DNA from: CAUPWF01 sp964367685
GTDB taxonomy: Bacteria; Bacillota; Clostridia; Lachnospirales; Lachnospiraceae
NCBI GenBank assembly: GCA_964367685.1
Contig: CAYIYM010000001.1
Span: forward strand, 169,474-233,473
Reading direction: 5' to 3'
Length of the DNA stretch: 64,000 nt
Shown: positions 45,799 to 55,914 of the stretch, in pieces
How positions within the stretch are numbered: the first letter of the stretch is position 1
Layout of the letters: every line of letters begins with the position of its first letter
Program-made: the position numbers and the translations under genes
Notes under the pieces: generated by a model
Seen by the model: only the letters and a program-made list of their open reading frames with translations
Told to the model about the DNA's origin: nothing
Databases searched by the model: none

Positions 45799-47061
45799 TT
45801 ATGGCCATATTGCTCTTGATAATTTTGCATCTACGACGCGTTTTACTGCAATTAAATATGCACCCATCCTTAATGTTGTGCTCTTTTCCTCTGTGATTTC
45901 CCATACAGATTCAAATGCTGAATCCATAATTGCCTGAAGTTTATCATTCACAGCATCTTCTGTCCAACTAACCGATTGTATATTTTGTACCCATTCGAAA
46001 TACGATACTACAACTCCACCTGCATTAGCTAGAATATCTGGAACCACAACAACTCCTCTATTCTTTAATATTTCATCTGCCTCTGAGGAAGTCGGTCCAT
46101 TTGCCGCTTCAATAATAATTTTCGCCTTTATATTGTGTACATTGTCTACATTAATTTGATTTTCCAATGCCGCAGGAATCAAGATATCCACTTCAAGTTC
46201 TAATAGTTCTTCATTCCCTATTCTTTCTAGTCCAGGCTCATCGTAATTTGCTAATAAGGCTTTCTTATTTTGACTCAAATAAGAAATTAAATTAGGCACG
46301 TTCAATCCATCTTTGTTATAAACACCACCTGAAACATCACTAATCGCTACAATTTTCATCCCTTCTGCATGTAATAATTTCGCAGTAATACTTCCAACAT
46401 TTCCAGCCCCTTGAATTGCCACAGTCGTTCCAACAGGATTAATATTCAACTTGGAAATAATTTTCTGTGTAGTAAACATTACTCCTCGACCTGTTGCTTC
46501 ACTTCTTCCAAGGGCACCTCCTAATTCAATTGGTTTCCCTGTTACAACTCCATGAACACAATGTCCTTTTAGCATACTATAAGTATCCATCATCCATCCC
46601 ATTACCGCCGCATTCGTTCCCACATCTGGTGCCGGAATATCTTGATTCGGTCCAATTAACGGTGCAATTGCAGCTGTAAATCTTCGTGTAATTGATCGAA
46701 CTTCATTTTCTGATAGTTTACTCGGATCACAAACCACCCCACCTTTGCCGCCACCATATGGTATATTAACAACTGCACATTTAAAAGTCATCCATGCTGC
46801 CAATGCCTTCACTTCATCTTCATTTACATCTGGATGAAAACGAATTCCACCTTTTGCTGGACCTCTTGATGTAGAATGTTGTATACGATATCCTTCAAAT
46901 ACTCTTGTTCTCCCATCATCCATTCGGATCGGAATTGCCACTTTCAACTCTCTCTCTGGATATTTTATTGGCTCTACTTCATCTGATGTAAACCCCAAAA
47001 TATCTGCTGCTTCTTGTACAATTTTCAACACGGTTTCATACGGATTATATTCTGCTATCAT
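45799..47061 (-). CDS. gdhA: Glutamate dehydrogenase (Glu/Leu/Phe/Val dehydrogenase family)
   Basis: This enzyme interconverts glutamate and 2-oxoglutarate plus ammonia. The 420-residue protein shows the active-site region GPAKGGIRFHPDV with catalytic lysine in MTFKCAVVNIPYGGGKGG, the signature IPAPDVGT, the dinucleotide fold QGAGNVGSITAKLLH, and EAANGPTS. Length fits the hexameric NAD-linked Firmicute type (RocG/GudB-like), suggesting a catabolic role. GGGAG precedes the ATG by 10 bases. It is a single-gene unit. Confidence 0.95.
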   Translation of the reverse strand: MIAEYNPYETVLKIVQEAADILGFTSDEVEPIKYPERELKVAIPIRMDDGRTRVFEGYRIQHSTSRGPAKGGIRFHPDVNEDEVKALAAWMTFKCAVVNIPYGGGKGGVVCDPSKLSENEVRSITRRFTAAIAPLIGPNQDIPAPDVGTNAAVMGWMMDTYSMLKGHCVHGVVTGKPIELGGALGRSEATGRGVMFTTQKIISKLNINPVGTTVAIQGAGNVGSITAKLLHAEGMKIVAISDVSGGVYNKDGLNVPNLISYLSQNKKALLANYDEPGLERIGNEELLELEVDILIPAALENQINVDNVHNIKAKIIIEAANGPTSSEADEILKNRGVVVVPDILANAGGVVVSYFEWVQNIQSVSWTEDAVNDKLQAIMDSAFESVWEITEEKSTTLRMGAYLIAVKRVVDAKLSRAIWP

Positions 47062-47119
47062 TGCAATTATCTCCCTTATACTTATATATTTGTAATTAAA
47101 TTACGTCTTTTATACTTTT

Positions 47120-47149
47120 ATTATAATCTAGGAAATTATTTCAATCCAA
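47120..47149 (-). promoter_or_regulatory. Candidate promoter of gdhA
   Basis: TTGGAT, an 18-base spacer and TATAAT on the minus strand, about 55 bases upstream of the gdhA start. Confidence 0.55.
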
Positions 47150-47251
47150 TATTATCTATTATATATGAGTTATAACCTATATGTTATATATCTTTGTTTT
47201 ATCTTTATTTTTATCCCGATTATGATACATTTCTATTCTTCAATTCAGAAA

Positions 47252-47291
47252 AACCCCAACAAATCAATATTGGTAGTGATTTGTTGGGGTT
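47252..47291 (-). terminator. Terminator after the DHH phosphoesterase gene
   Basis: AACCCCAACAAATCA pairs with TGATTTGTTGGGGTT (15 bp), followed by TTTCTG on the minus strand, 12 bases past the stop. Confidence 0.9.
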
Positions 47292-47303
47292 CTGTTTATT
47301 TAT

Positions 47304-48215
47304 TTAGCTAGTAGTTAATTCAATGAGTAACTTTGGAATTTGTTCATTCATTGTTTCATCTTCAAATTGGCAAGTTCCGACAGCCTTATGTCCGCCCCCG
47401 CCATATTTTAGCATCAAACTGCCTACATCTACTTTTGACGTTCTATTAATTACAGAATATCCAACAGCGCAGCTGCAACCCTTTCCACCACGACCACTTA
47501 CAATCCAAATAGAAATGTTCTGCTCCGGATATAAACTATAAACTAAAAAGCGATTTCCTGTATAAATAGGATCCACACCTCGTAGATCACTAATTATAAC
47601 ATCTCCCTCGGTACGAGTATATTTATGAACCATTTCAATAAACTTCTCATTTTGCTCCCAATATATTTCTACACGCTCTTGAACATCTGGAATTGCCATA
47701 ATCTCTTCAATATTCATTGTAATACAACAATCTATCAATTTCTCCATTAAAGCATAATTAGAAATGGTAAATTCTCGCCACCTTCCAAGCCCTGTCCTAG
47801 GATCCATTAAGAATCCAAGCAAAATCCAATCTGACGGATTCTTCACTTCATCTATAGTCAAATCCGCTGAATCCACCTTATCAACTGCTTGCATCATAGG
47901 CTCTAAGTTTGGGAATTTCTCTGCCCCTCCATAATATTCATATATGATACGTGCACAAGAAGGTGCCAATCGACTCTCGCCTTCATACTTTCCTTCAAGT
48001 TCATTTCTTTCATGCTCACTTGAATGATGGTCAAACCATAAGCCACACCCCGGAACATATGGGACATTTGCTAGACAGTCATCTGGACCTACTTCTACCA
48101 ACCCATCCTGTAGGTCTTTTGGATGTGCAAATTTCCATGAATCAATAATTCCTGCTTCCTTAAGTAAGGCACCACATGCCAAACCATCAAAATCTGAACG
48201 TGTTATTAATCTCAT
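47304..48215 (-). CDS. DHH-family phosphoesterase
   Basis: This 303-residue protein has the DHH motifs: RSDFDGLACGALL (motif I), the DHH signature in WFDHHSSEHE, and the DHHA1-type glycine motif GGGGHKAVGTCQF near the C-terminus. Such enzymes hydrolyse short oligonucleotides, cyclic dinucleotide products or polyphosphate using manganese. A link to linearised c-di-GMP or c-di-AMP breakdown is tempting, given cdaA and the EAL proteins in this window, but it is speculative. AAGGAGG precedes the ATG. A terminator follows. Confidence 0.88.
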   Translation of the reverse strand: MRLITRSDFDGLACGALLKEAGIIDSWKFAHPKDLQDGLVEVGPDDCLANVPYVPGCGLWFDHHSSEHERNELEGKYEGESRLAPSCARIIYEYYGGAEKFPNLEPMMQAVDKVDSADLTIDEVKNPSDWILLGFLMDPRTGLGRWREFTISNYALMEKLIDCCITMNIEEIMAIPDVQERVEIYWEQNEKFIEMVHKYTRTEGDVIISDLRGVDPIYTGNRFLVYSLYPEQNISIWIVSGRGGKGCSCAVGYSVINRTSKVDVGSLMLKYGGGGHKAVGTCQFEDETMNEQIPKLLIELTTS

Positions 48216-48297
48216 AATATTCCTCCTTAATTATACTCATTATGTTTCATTTGACCTTTCGTTATACCGAGTTTTATCGAATACTAGATATGTGATT

Positions 48298-50283
48298 TTA
48301 TTTCTTATTATCTAATAAAAATTCGACAAAATTTGAAAATGGTAATGGTTTCGAAAAATAGAACCCTTGAATATACTCACATTCACACTGAGTAACAAAT
48401 TCAAACTGTTCTTTTGTTTCTACTCCTTCTACTATTACTTTCCTCATAGTAGCTTTAATTCCCTTCATTAAGTGCTCAAAAAACAATTTATTTCCGACTG
48501 ATTCCTCGACAGACAGTAAGAATTTTCTATCGATCTTAATAATTTCCACTGGAAGATCCAAAAACACGTGCATATTTGAGTAGTCGGTTCCAAAATCATC
48601 TAATTCAAATGTAAAATCCATATCGTTCATATCATTCATGATTCGCTTAGTCAACTTAGCATCTGATATAAGTGTTCGCTCTGTCATTTCTATTTTTATC
48701 ATGCTCGGTGGTATTTCGTATTTTTCTAGAATACACATTACGTCATCCACCATTTCGCTCTGCGAAAATTGTATATACGGGAAGTTAACAGATATCGATT
48801 CTAAATCACATTCATTTTGATGATTATCCAATATCTCCTTTAAATTCTTACAGACCTTATCTAAAACAATATATGTAATTTTTGATATCAATCCCGTAGA
48901 TTCTGCAAGATCGATGAAATCACTAGGGTAAATCAAAGTACCCTGTTCATTTCTCATACGAATCAACGCTTCTGCTTGTGTATATCCATTCTTTGAATAT
49001 ATCGGTTGGTAATGAATCTCAAATCTATCTTCTTCAATTGCTGATCTTAGATCTTGAATCATTTTATTTTTCTCAATCATTTTTTTAACAATTGATCTGT
49101 CATATAAAAATTGCCCCTCATTAACTCTTTCTTTTAGCGTTCGAATAGAGTAATCAACTGCAGATATTAACTCCTTCACGGTGGATCCAAATATTTTGTA
49201 ATCTACTCGAGTGTATACCATTTCAATCATCACATCATAACCATCAACACAAAATGCTTTGTCGAATGTTGAGACAATTTTTTGTATTTTTGCAACCTCT
49301 GCTTCCCCTACATTTTTTAATACAACGGCGAACTCGTCACCGCTATATCGGAAAACATCTTTATACGACATATATTCTGTTAATTTTTCCGAAACCAAAT
49401 GAAGTATTTTATCTCCAATTTCTAAACCGTATCGCTCATTAATCGATTTAAAACTCCGTATACTAAATACGTATAAAGAGAATTGGTCTCCATTTTTCGC
49501 CAACACATGAAGTTTGTGCGTTAAGGTCATTCTATTATTGATTCCTGTCAAAACATCTGTTGATTTACGTACATTCTGAATATATAAATGAACTACGAGT
49601 ACACTTGTCACATTTGCAAAACCTGAAAGTAATATCTCTGGCATAAAGACTTGGAATGATGAAATGACTGTAGCAATAATTAAAGTTACACTCATTACTT
49701 GCATCGTTCCTCTATGTATACTATTTATATTTTTTATTGCAACATAAAATACCATACCAATATTAGCTATTACAATTAAATATGTACATTGATATAAGGG
49801 TCCGCGTATATACCCATATTCTGGCGATACTGTAAATATCCAGTTCGTAAAACAATTAGAAATAACTAAGCATACATATAAAAAATATGGAATACAAGCT
49901 GGTAATATTTTTCGTTTTAAATATCTCTCATCATTCCTCAAATTTGTCACAGCCAAGGCATATAATAAGAAAAACAGTGTTACAACAGGTAGAATTATAA
50001 AATAGATCATATTCACCAAATAAATGATTGGCACAGAAAAATACGCCCTATACGGGCCTGAAATTAAGGTGCTCACAATTGTAAAAACAACAGATATTAA
50101 AGCCGCGAAATTCATGTACAATAAAAATTTATAGCGTAAAGTCCGTGTTTCATAATCTCTTAAAAAACTTAACAATACTGCAACTATAATAAGCAATGCT
50201 AAATATTCAGCAATCAAGTTATATTCTAAAATAGCTATCGCTCCCTTCATTTCATTCGTTGATGCATTCATCAAATCTTGCAT
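48298..50283 (-). CDS. Membrane GGDEF-EAL protein (c-di-GMP turnover)
   Basis: About 661 residues: seven to eight N-terminal membrane helices (to about residue 240), a GGDEF domain with the signature changed to YSGDEFAV, and a C-terminal EAL domain. The EAL domain keeps its key residues: AEALIRM, the Asn of SVNFPYIQF, EMTERT, DDFGTD, IIKIDRK, VEGVETKEQ and YIQGFYFSKPLP. It is therefore predicted to be an active c-di-GMP phosphodiesterase; cyclase activity with SGDEF is uncertain. The start is unclear (ATG at 50283 without a good ribosome site). It sits alone between DUF454 and DHH genes. Confidence 0.88.
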   Translation of the reverse strand: MQDLMNASTNEMKGAIAILEYNLIAEYLALLIIVAVLLSFLRDYETRTLRYKFLLYMNFAALISVVFTIVSTLISGPYRAYFSVPIIYLVNMIYFIILPVVTLFFLLYALAVTNLRNDERYLKRKILPACIPYFLYVCLVISNCFTNWIFTVSPEYGYIRGPLYQCTYLIVIANIGMVFYVAIKNINSIHRGTMQVMSVTLIIATVISSFQVFMPEILLSGFANVTSVLVVHLYIQNVRKSTDVLTGINNRMTLTHKLHVLAKNGDQFSLYVFSIRSFKSINERYGLEIGDKILHLVSEKLTEYMSYKDVFRYSGDEFAVVLKNVGEAEVAKIQKIVSTFDKAFCVDGYDVMIEMVYTRVDYKIFGSTVKELISAVDYSIRTLKERVNEGQFLYDRSIVKKMIEKNKMIQDLRSAIEEDRFEIHYQPIYSKNGYTQAEALIRMRNEQGTLIYPSDFIDLAESTGLISKITYIVLDKVCKNLKEILDNHQNECDLESISVNFPYIQFSQSEMVDDVMCILEKYEIPPSMIKIEMTERTLISDAKLTKRIMNDMNDMDFTFELDDFGTDYSNMHVFLDLPVEIIKIDRKFLLSVEESVGNKLFFEHLMKGIKATMRKVIVEGVETKEQFEFVTQCECEYIQGFYFSKPLPFSNFVEFLLDNKK

Positions 50284-50400
50284 CACTAATATATTTCATT
50301 ATACATTATTCTATTGATTTTTCAACATACTTCGCAATATTAATACATTTCACCTTTAAATTTAAGATTCAATAATTGGAGATAAATAAGCACTTTGTTT

Positions 50401-50802
50401 TTATTCATTGTTTCTATGAACTTGCTGCATTTGTTCTGGAGTCTTAACAATAAATGTAAAGTATAGAAGATGAAAAATCCATACAAAAAATAGAATGATT
50501 CGTCCAATTGGAACGTCAGACATCATTAAGAAACCAAATCCCATAACAAGAGTAATCATTCCCATAACGCGACGCTTCACATCCCACGGCATCCCCTTCT
50601 TTTCAATAAAAGACCTTAAGTTTTTCTTATATAACTGAGTATTTATAAACCACTCATGTATCCTAACTGAACTTTTAGCAAATGAAAAAGCTGCCAATAG
50701 CAGAAATGGAAAGGCTGGCAATAATGGCACCACTGCCCCAATAGCGCCTAGAATTAATCCGATAAACCCTAATACTAAATATATTATTTTCTTTATATTC
50801 AT
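50401..50802 (-). CDS. DUF454/YbaN-family inner membrane protein
   Basis: This 133-residue protein has the YbaN pattern: an N-terminal double helix LVLGFIGLILGAIGAVVPLLPAFPF, LLLAAFSFAKSSVRIHEWFI, and a C-terminal pair of helices (about residues 80-118). Function is unknown across the family. GGAG precedes the ATG by 9 bases. It is separated from ppdK by a terminator. Confidence 0.88.
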   Translation of the reverse strand: MNIKKIIYLVLGFIGLILGAIGAVVPLLPAFPFLLLAAFSFAKSSVRIHEWFINTQLYKKNLRSFIEKKGMPWDVKRRVMGMITLVMGFGFLMMSDVPIGRIILFFVWIFHLLYFTFIVKTPEQMQQVHRNNE

Positions 50803-50928
50803 TACATTTTCTCCGTTTTTTCTTTAGTTTTATATAACGTTTTCTCTTAGTTAGATTATACTAACCAAAAAAAGGTTGTCAAGTAGCAGTTTGTATTTTA
50901 TATCAAACTACTTTGTGGAGGAAATCGC

Positions 50929-50956
50929 GAAAAAAAGCACCTCTTACGAGGTGCTT
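50929..50956 (-). terminator. Terminator after ppdK
   Basis: AAGCACCTC / GAGGTGCTT with a 4-base loop, followed by TTTTTTT on the minus strand, 18 bases past the ppdK stop. Confidence 0.95.
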
Positions 50957-50974
50957 CCTTAAAATCATTATGTT

Positions 50975-53596
50975 CTATTTACTGTTGATTGCTGCTTGTG
51001 CTGCACTTAATCTAGCAATTGGCACACGGAATGGTGAGCAAGAAACATAATCTAATCCGATATTGTGGCAGAATTCTACAGAACTTGGATCTCCACCATG
51101 CTCTCCACAAATTCCTACCTTAAGACCTGGCTTAGCTTTGCGTCCTTTTTCTACTGCCATTTCTACTAATTGACCAACACCTGTTACGTCAAGTCTTGCA
51201 AATGGGTCAGACTCATAGATTTTACCTGCATAGTAAGCATCTAAGAAGTTACCTGCATCATCACGAGAGAATCCAAATGTCATTTGTGTTAAGTCATTTG
51301 TTCCAAATGAGAAGAAGTCAGCTTCTGTTGCTACTGCATCAGCTGTAAGTGCTGCTCTTGGAATTTCAATCATTGTACCAATTTTGTACTCGATATCAGA
51401 ACCTTTTTCAGCTTTAACTAATTCAGCAACTTCAACTACGAAATTCTTAACAAATTGTAATTCTTTCTTTTCTCCAATAAGTGGAATCATGATTTCAGGA
51501 ACAATTACATATCCTTTTTCTTGGTTTACTTCAATAGCTGCTTCCATTACTGCACGTGTTTGCATCTTAGCAATTTCTGGGTAAGTAACTGCTAAACGGC
51601 AACCACGGTGACCCATCATTGGGTTAAACTCGTGTAATGAATCGCATTTTTCTTGTACTTCTTGAGCTGTTAATCCCATATCTACAGCTAATGCTGCGAT
51701 ATCATCTGGGTTTGTTGGTACAAACTCATGTAATGGTGGATCTAAGTAGCGAACTGTCATTGGCTTTCCTTCTAACACTTCATACATTGCTTTAAAGTCA
51801 GCTTTTTGGAATTCTAATAATTCAGCTAATGCTGCTTCACGTGCTTCTGTAGTGTCTGAAAGGATCATTTTACGGATTTTTGGAATTCTATCTGCTCCAA
51901 AGAACATATGCTCTGTACGGCAAAGTCCAATTCCTTCTGCTCCTAATTCCATAGCTTTTTCTGTATCTTCTGGTGTATCAGCATTTGTTCTAACTGACAT
52001 TGTTCTGAATTCATCAGCCCATCCCATGATTCTTCCAAAGTTACCATCAATAGTAGCTTCTTCTGTTTCAATATCTCCTAAGTAGATCTTACCTGTAGAT
52101 CCATCTAATGAAATATAATCACCTTCTACGATTTTGTGTCCAGCTAATTCAAATACTTTAGCCTCTTCATTGATTTTGATTTCTCCACAACCAGATACAC
52201 AAGCAGTTCCCATACCACGTGCAACTACCGCTGCGTGAGATGTCATACCACCACGTACTGTTAAGATACCTTCTGCTGCATGCATTCCTTCGATATCTTC
52301 TGGAGATGTTTCTAAACGAACAAGGATTACTCTCTCTCCTGATTCTCCTGCTTTCTTAGCATCATCAGCTGTGAAATAAACTTTACCTGCTGCCGCTCCT
52401 GGAGATGCTGCAAGTGCTGATCCAATTACTTCTCCTGCCTTAAGTGCTGCTGGATTAAATGTTGGATGTAATAATTGATCTAATGATTTTGCTTCGATAC
52501 GTGCAATTGCAGTTTCTGGTGTAATCTTACCTTCGTCTACTAAATCACAAGCGATTTGAAGTGCTGCTGGAGCTGTTCTCTTACCGCTACGTGTTTGTAA
52601 GAAGTATAATTTACCTTCTTGAATTGTAAATTCCATATCTTGCATATCTGCATAGTGATTTTCTAATTTTGTAGCGATATCCATAAATTGCTTATAGCAC
52701 TCTGGCATATCTTCTTCTAATTTAGAAATTGGCAATGGAGTTCTAATTCCAGCAACAACGTCTTCACCTTGTGCATTGATTAAGTACTCTCCATAAATTA
52801 CATTCTCTCCTGTAGATGGGTCACGTGTAAATGCAACTCCAGTTCCAGATGTCTCACCCATGTTACCAAATACCATTGCTTGTACGTTTACAGCTGTACC
52901 CCAGTCACCTGGAATATCATTCATTCTACGGTAAACAATCGCACGTGGGTTATCCCAAGAACGGAAAACAGCTTGAACTGCTGCCATTAATTGAACTTTA
53001 GGATCTTGTGGGAACTCTTCTCCCATTTTGTCAAAGTAAATTGACTTATATTTTGCAATAACTTCTTGTAAGTCTTCTGCTGTTAAATCTGTATCAAGTG
53101 TTGCACCTTTTTCTTCTTTGATTTCATCTAAAATTCCTTCGAAGAAAGTTTTGCTCATCTCCATAACTACATCTGAGAACATTTGAATAAATCTTCTATA
53201 TGAATCATATGCAAATCTTGGGTTTCCTGTTTTATTAGCAAATCCTTCAACTGCAACATCATTTAAACCTAAGTTCAAAATTGTATCCATCATTCCAGGC
53301 ATTGAAGCTCTTGCACCTGAACGTACAGACACTAATAGAGGATTTTCTGTATCACCGAATTTCTTTCCTTCGATTACTTCTAACTCTTCAATTGCTTTAA
53401 AGATTTGTGATTGAATTTCTTCAGTGATTTTTCTTCCTGAGTCATAGTAGTTTGTACAAGCCTCTGTTGTTACTGTAAATCCTTGAGGGATTGGTAATCC
53501 TAAACTTGTCATTTCTGCTAAGTTAGATCCTTTTCCACCCAAGAGGTTTTTCATTGACGCATCGCCTTCTTTAAATAAGTATACCCATTTTGCCAT
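50975..53596 (-). CDS. ppdK: Pyruvate, phosphate dikinase
   Basis: The enzyme interconverts PEP, AMP and PPi with pyruvate, ATP and phosphate; many clostridia use it glycolytically in the pyruvate direction. The 873-residue protein has the N-terminal ATP-grasp domain (FKEGDASMKNLLGGKGSNLAE), the phosphohistidine motif GGMTSHAAVVARGMG at about residue 450, and the C-terminal PEP-binding barrel with FSFGTNDLTQMTFGFSRDD and GICGEHGGDP. Length is normal. AGGAGG precedes the ATG. It is a single-gene unit with its own promoter and terminator. Confidence 0.98.
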   Translation of the reverse strand: MAKWVYLFKEGDASMKNLLGGKGSNLAEMTSLGLPIPQGFTVTTEACTNYYDSGRKITEEIQSQIFKAIEELEVIEGKKFGDTENPLLVSVRSGARASMPGMMDTILNLGLNDVAVEGFANKTGNPRFAYDSYRRFIQMFSDVVMEMSKTFFEGILDEIKEEKGATLDTDLTAEDLQEVIAKYKSIYFDKMGEEFPQDPKVQLMAAVQAVFRSWDNPRAIVYRRMNDIPGDWGTAVNVQAMVFGNMGETSGTGVAFTRDPSTGENVIYGEYLINAQGEDVVAGIRTPLPISKLEEDMPECYKQFMDIATKLENHYADMQDMEFTIQEGKLYFLQTRSGKRTAPAALQIACDLVDEGKITPETAIARIEAKSLDQLLHPTFNPAALKAGEVIGSALAASPGAAAGKVYFTADDAKKAGESGERVILVRLETSPEDIEGMHAAEGILTVRGGMTSHAAVVARGMGTACVSGCGEIKINEEAKVFELAGHKIVEGDYISLDGSTGKIYLGDIETEEATIDGNFGRIMGWADEFRTMSVRTNADTPEDTEKAMELGAEGIGLCRTEHMFFGADRIPKIRKMILSDTTEAREAALAELLEFQKADFKAMYEVLEGKPMTVRYLDPPLHEFVPTNPDDIAALAVDMGLTAQEVQEKCDSLHEFNPMMGHRGCRLAVTYPEIAKMQTRAVMEAAIEVNQEKGYVIVPEIMIPLIGEKKELQFVKNFVVEVAELVKAEKGSDIEYKIGTMIEIPRAALTADAVATEADFFSFGTNDLTQMTFGFSRDDAGNFLDAYYAGKIYESDPFARLDVTGVGQLVEMAVEKGRKAKPGLKVGICGEHGGDPSSVEFCHNIGLDYVSCSPFRVPIARLSAAQAAINSK

Positions 53597-53685
53597 TTCG
53601 CTTTTCCTCCTATATTAAACGTACAGCTAATCTCTTTTTTTTGTGCTATCGTTTAAAAAAAATGTCAGCTATATGCTGCCCTATT

Positions 53686-53714
53686 ATCTTATTATGTTTT
53701 ACTATTTTAGTCAA
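53686..53714 (-). promoter_or_regulatory. Promoter of ppdK
   Basis: TTGACT, a 17-base spacer and TAAGAT on the minus strand. It gives a leader of about 80 bases with a short CAGC / GCTG hairpin. The remaining gap up to 53899 holds only the glyS terminator and AT-rich sequence. Confidence 0.7.
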
Positions 53715-53799
53715 GGTTTTTACTAAATTTATAACAATGAAATGTAAATATGCTATATAAATAGATGCTATCTATCTCTTTTTTATGTCAATATACAAA

Positions 53800-53832
53800 A
53801 TGACAGCATTTTCATTACAAAAATGCTGTCAT
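53800..53832 (-). terminator. Terminator after glyS
   Basis: ATGACAGCATTTT / AAAATGCTGTCAT, a 13-bp stem with a 7-base loop, followed by TTTGTATATTG on the minus strand, 66 bases past the glyS stop. Confidence 0.8.
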
Positions 53833-53898
53833 CTTTAATCATTATGTCACTTTTATTTAATCGTCTATAAAATTCATTTAGTAACTATTTAATTCAGA

Positions 53899-55293
53899 TT
53901 AGAAACGGAATTTTTCTTCAAAGTATGCCTTCAAATCTTCGATTTTAATACGTTCTTGCTCCATTGTATCTCTATCACGAACTGTAACTGCCATATCTTC
54001 ACCTGATTCAAAATCATATGTAATACAGAATGGTGTTCCGATCTCATCTTGTCGACGATATCTCTTACCTATATTTCCTCTATCATCAAATTCACAGTTA
54101 TATATTTTTGATAATTCAGCAAATACACTCTCCGCACCCTCGTTTAACTTCTTAGAAAGCGGCAATACACCAATCTTAATTGGAGCAATTGCTGGATGGA
54201 AGTGCATAACAGTTCTAACATCTCCACCTTCTAGCTCTTCTTCATCATACGCACTACATAAGAATGCAAGCACCATACGATCTGCTCCCAGGGATGGTTC
54301 TATTACATATGGAACATATTTTTCTTTCTTCTCATCATCAAAATACGACATATCCTGTTTTGATACATTCTGATGTTGTGTAAGGTCATAATCTGTTCGA
54401 TCAGCAATTCCCCATAACTCACCCCATCCAAATGGAAATTTAAATTCCACATCTGTTGTTGCCTTACTATAGAATGATAATTCATCCGCTTCATGGTCCC
54501 TTGCTTTGATCTCATCTTCTTTAATTCCAAGAGATGTTAACCAATTCAAACAGAATTCTTTCCAATATGCAAACCACTCTAAATCTGTATCTGGCTCACA
54601 GAAGAACTCAAGTTCCATTTGCTCGAATTCACGTGTTCTAAATGTGAAGTTACCCGGTGTAATCTCATTTCTAAATGATTTACCAATTTGTCCAATTCCA
54701 AATGGAATCTTCTTTCTAGATGTTCTTTGTACATTCTTAAAGTTAACAAATATTCCTTGTGCAGTTTCCGGACGTAAGTATACTACATTTTTCGCATCTT
54801 CTGTTACACCTTGAAATGTTTTAAACATAAGGTTAAACTCACGAATTTCTGTAAAATCTAACTTTCCACAAGTAGGGCAAACAATATGATGTTCATCAAT
54901 ATAAGCCTTCATTTGTTCTTTGCTCCATGAATCTACTGACTCCCCTAAATTAACATTATTTGCAACTGCATAATCTTCAATCAGTTTATCAGCGCGAAAA
55001 CGCTCATTACATTGCTTACAATCCATAAGAGGATCGCTGAATCCACCTAGGTGACCTGATGCAATCCAAGTTTGTGGATTCATTAAAATCGCACAATCTA
55101 CACCTACGTTGTAAGGATTCTCCATGATAAACTTCTGCCACCATGCCTTCTTAACGTTATTTTTTAACTCTACTCCTAAATTCCCGTAATCCCAGGTATT
55201 TGCAAGTCCACCGTATATTTCTGATCCTGGATATACAAACCCTCTTGATTTCGCCAGTGATACAATCTTTTCCATACTTTTTTCAACAGCCAT
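53899..55293 (-). CDS. glyS: Glycyl-tRNA synthetase (single-chain alpha2 type)
   Basis: This 464-residue class II synthetase charges tRNA-Gly. It is the homodimeric archaeal/eukaryotic-like type: SRGFVYPGSEIYGGLANTWDYG, motif 2 region IGKSFRNEITPGNFTFRTREF, GADRMVLAFL (motif 3), and an anticodon-binding C-terminus (IGVLPLSKKL). A zinc-type pair CKQC and CPTC is present. The ATG at 55293 (MAVEKSMEK) has GAGG 7 bases upstream. A T-box is not visible in its 175-base leader. Confidence 0.97.
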   Translation of the reverse strand: MAVEKSMEKIVSLAKSRGFVYPGSEIYGGLANTWDYGNLGVELKNNVKKAWWQKFIMENPYNVGVDCAILMNPQTWIASGHLGGFSDPLMDCKQCNERFRADKLIEDYAVANNVNLGESVDSWSKEQMKAYIDEHHIVCPTCGKLDFTEIREFNLMFKTFQGVTEDAKNVVYLRPETAQGIFVNFKNVQRTSRKKIPFGIGQIGKSFRNEITPGNFTFRTREFEQMELEFFCEPDTDLEWFAYWKEFCLNWLTSLGIKEDEIKARDHEADELSFYSKATTDVEFKFPFGWGELWGIADRTDYDLTQHQNVSKQDMSYFDDEKKEKYVPYVIEPSLGADRMVLAFLCSAYDEEELEGGDVRTVMHFHPAIAPIKIGVLPLSKKLNEGAESVFAELSKIYNCEFDDRGNIGKRYRRQDEIGTPFCITYDFESGEDMAVTVRDRDTMEQERIKIEDLKAYFEEKFRF

Positions 55294-55467
55294 ATTCATA
55301 CCTCACTTCCATCGTTTCAGCTTATTTACTTTGCCAATTGTATTTCATTATAACGTTAAATAACTAACATTTCAAGTGTGAAGTATACTGAAAATCTCTA
55401 AGAAATATGGAATTCCTATGGCATTATGTTATACTAATCTAAATAGAAAACACAAAGGAGGCATTCC

Positions 55468-55911
55468 ATGGAAATAGAACGAAAATATCTCATAACTAAA
55501 TTACCAACAAATCTTGATCAATATAAAAAACGAATTATCGAACAAGGTTATCTATGCACTGATCCTGTGGTACGTATTCGAAGGGACAATAATGATTATG
55601 AATTAACATATAAATCAAAAGGCCTAATGATTCGCGAAGAACATAATCTACCCTTAACTAAAGAAGCCTATCAACATTTAAAAAGAAAGATAGATGGCCA
55701 TTTAATCACGAAAGTCAGATATATGATTCCATACAACAACTATACTATTGAATTAGATGTTTTTACCGGAACCCTTGCTCCACTCATACTTGCCGAAGTG
55801 GAGTTCGATTCTGAAGATGCTTCCAATCAATTCACTCCACCCATATGGTTTGGTGAAGAAGTGACTTTCTCCAGCAAATATCATAATTCTAATCTTAGCA
55901 AAATAGATTAG
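55468..55911 (+). CDS. CYTH-domain protein (triphosphate-binding)
   Basis: This 147-residue plus-strand protein starts with the diagnostic MEIERKYLI (ExExK) and continues with VVRIRR, YELTYKSKG, EVEFDSE and a basic tunnel pattern. CYTH proteins hydrolyse or bind inorganic triphosphate or organic triphosphates. AAAGGAGG precedes the ATG. It is divergent from glyS and converges on the ABC transporter with only 3 bases between the two stop codons, leaving no room for a terminator. Confidence 0.88.
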   Translation: MEIERKYLITKLPTNLDQYKKRIIEQGYLCTDPVVRIRRDNNDYELTYKSKGLMIREEHNLPLTKEAYQHLKRKIDGHLITKVRYMIPYNNYTIELDVFTGTLAPLILAEVEFDSEDASNQFTPPIWFGEEVTFSSKYHNSNLSKID

Positions 55912-55914
55912 ATA

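Noticed and set aside
53600..53680. Hairpin plus T run in the ppdK leader as an attenuator
   Set aside because: The stem is only 4 bp (CAGC / GCTG), too weak for termination.
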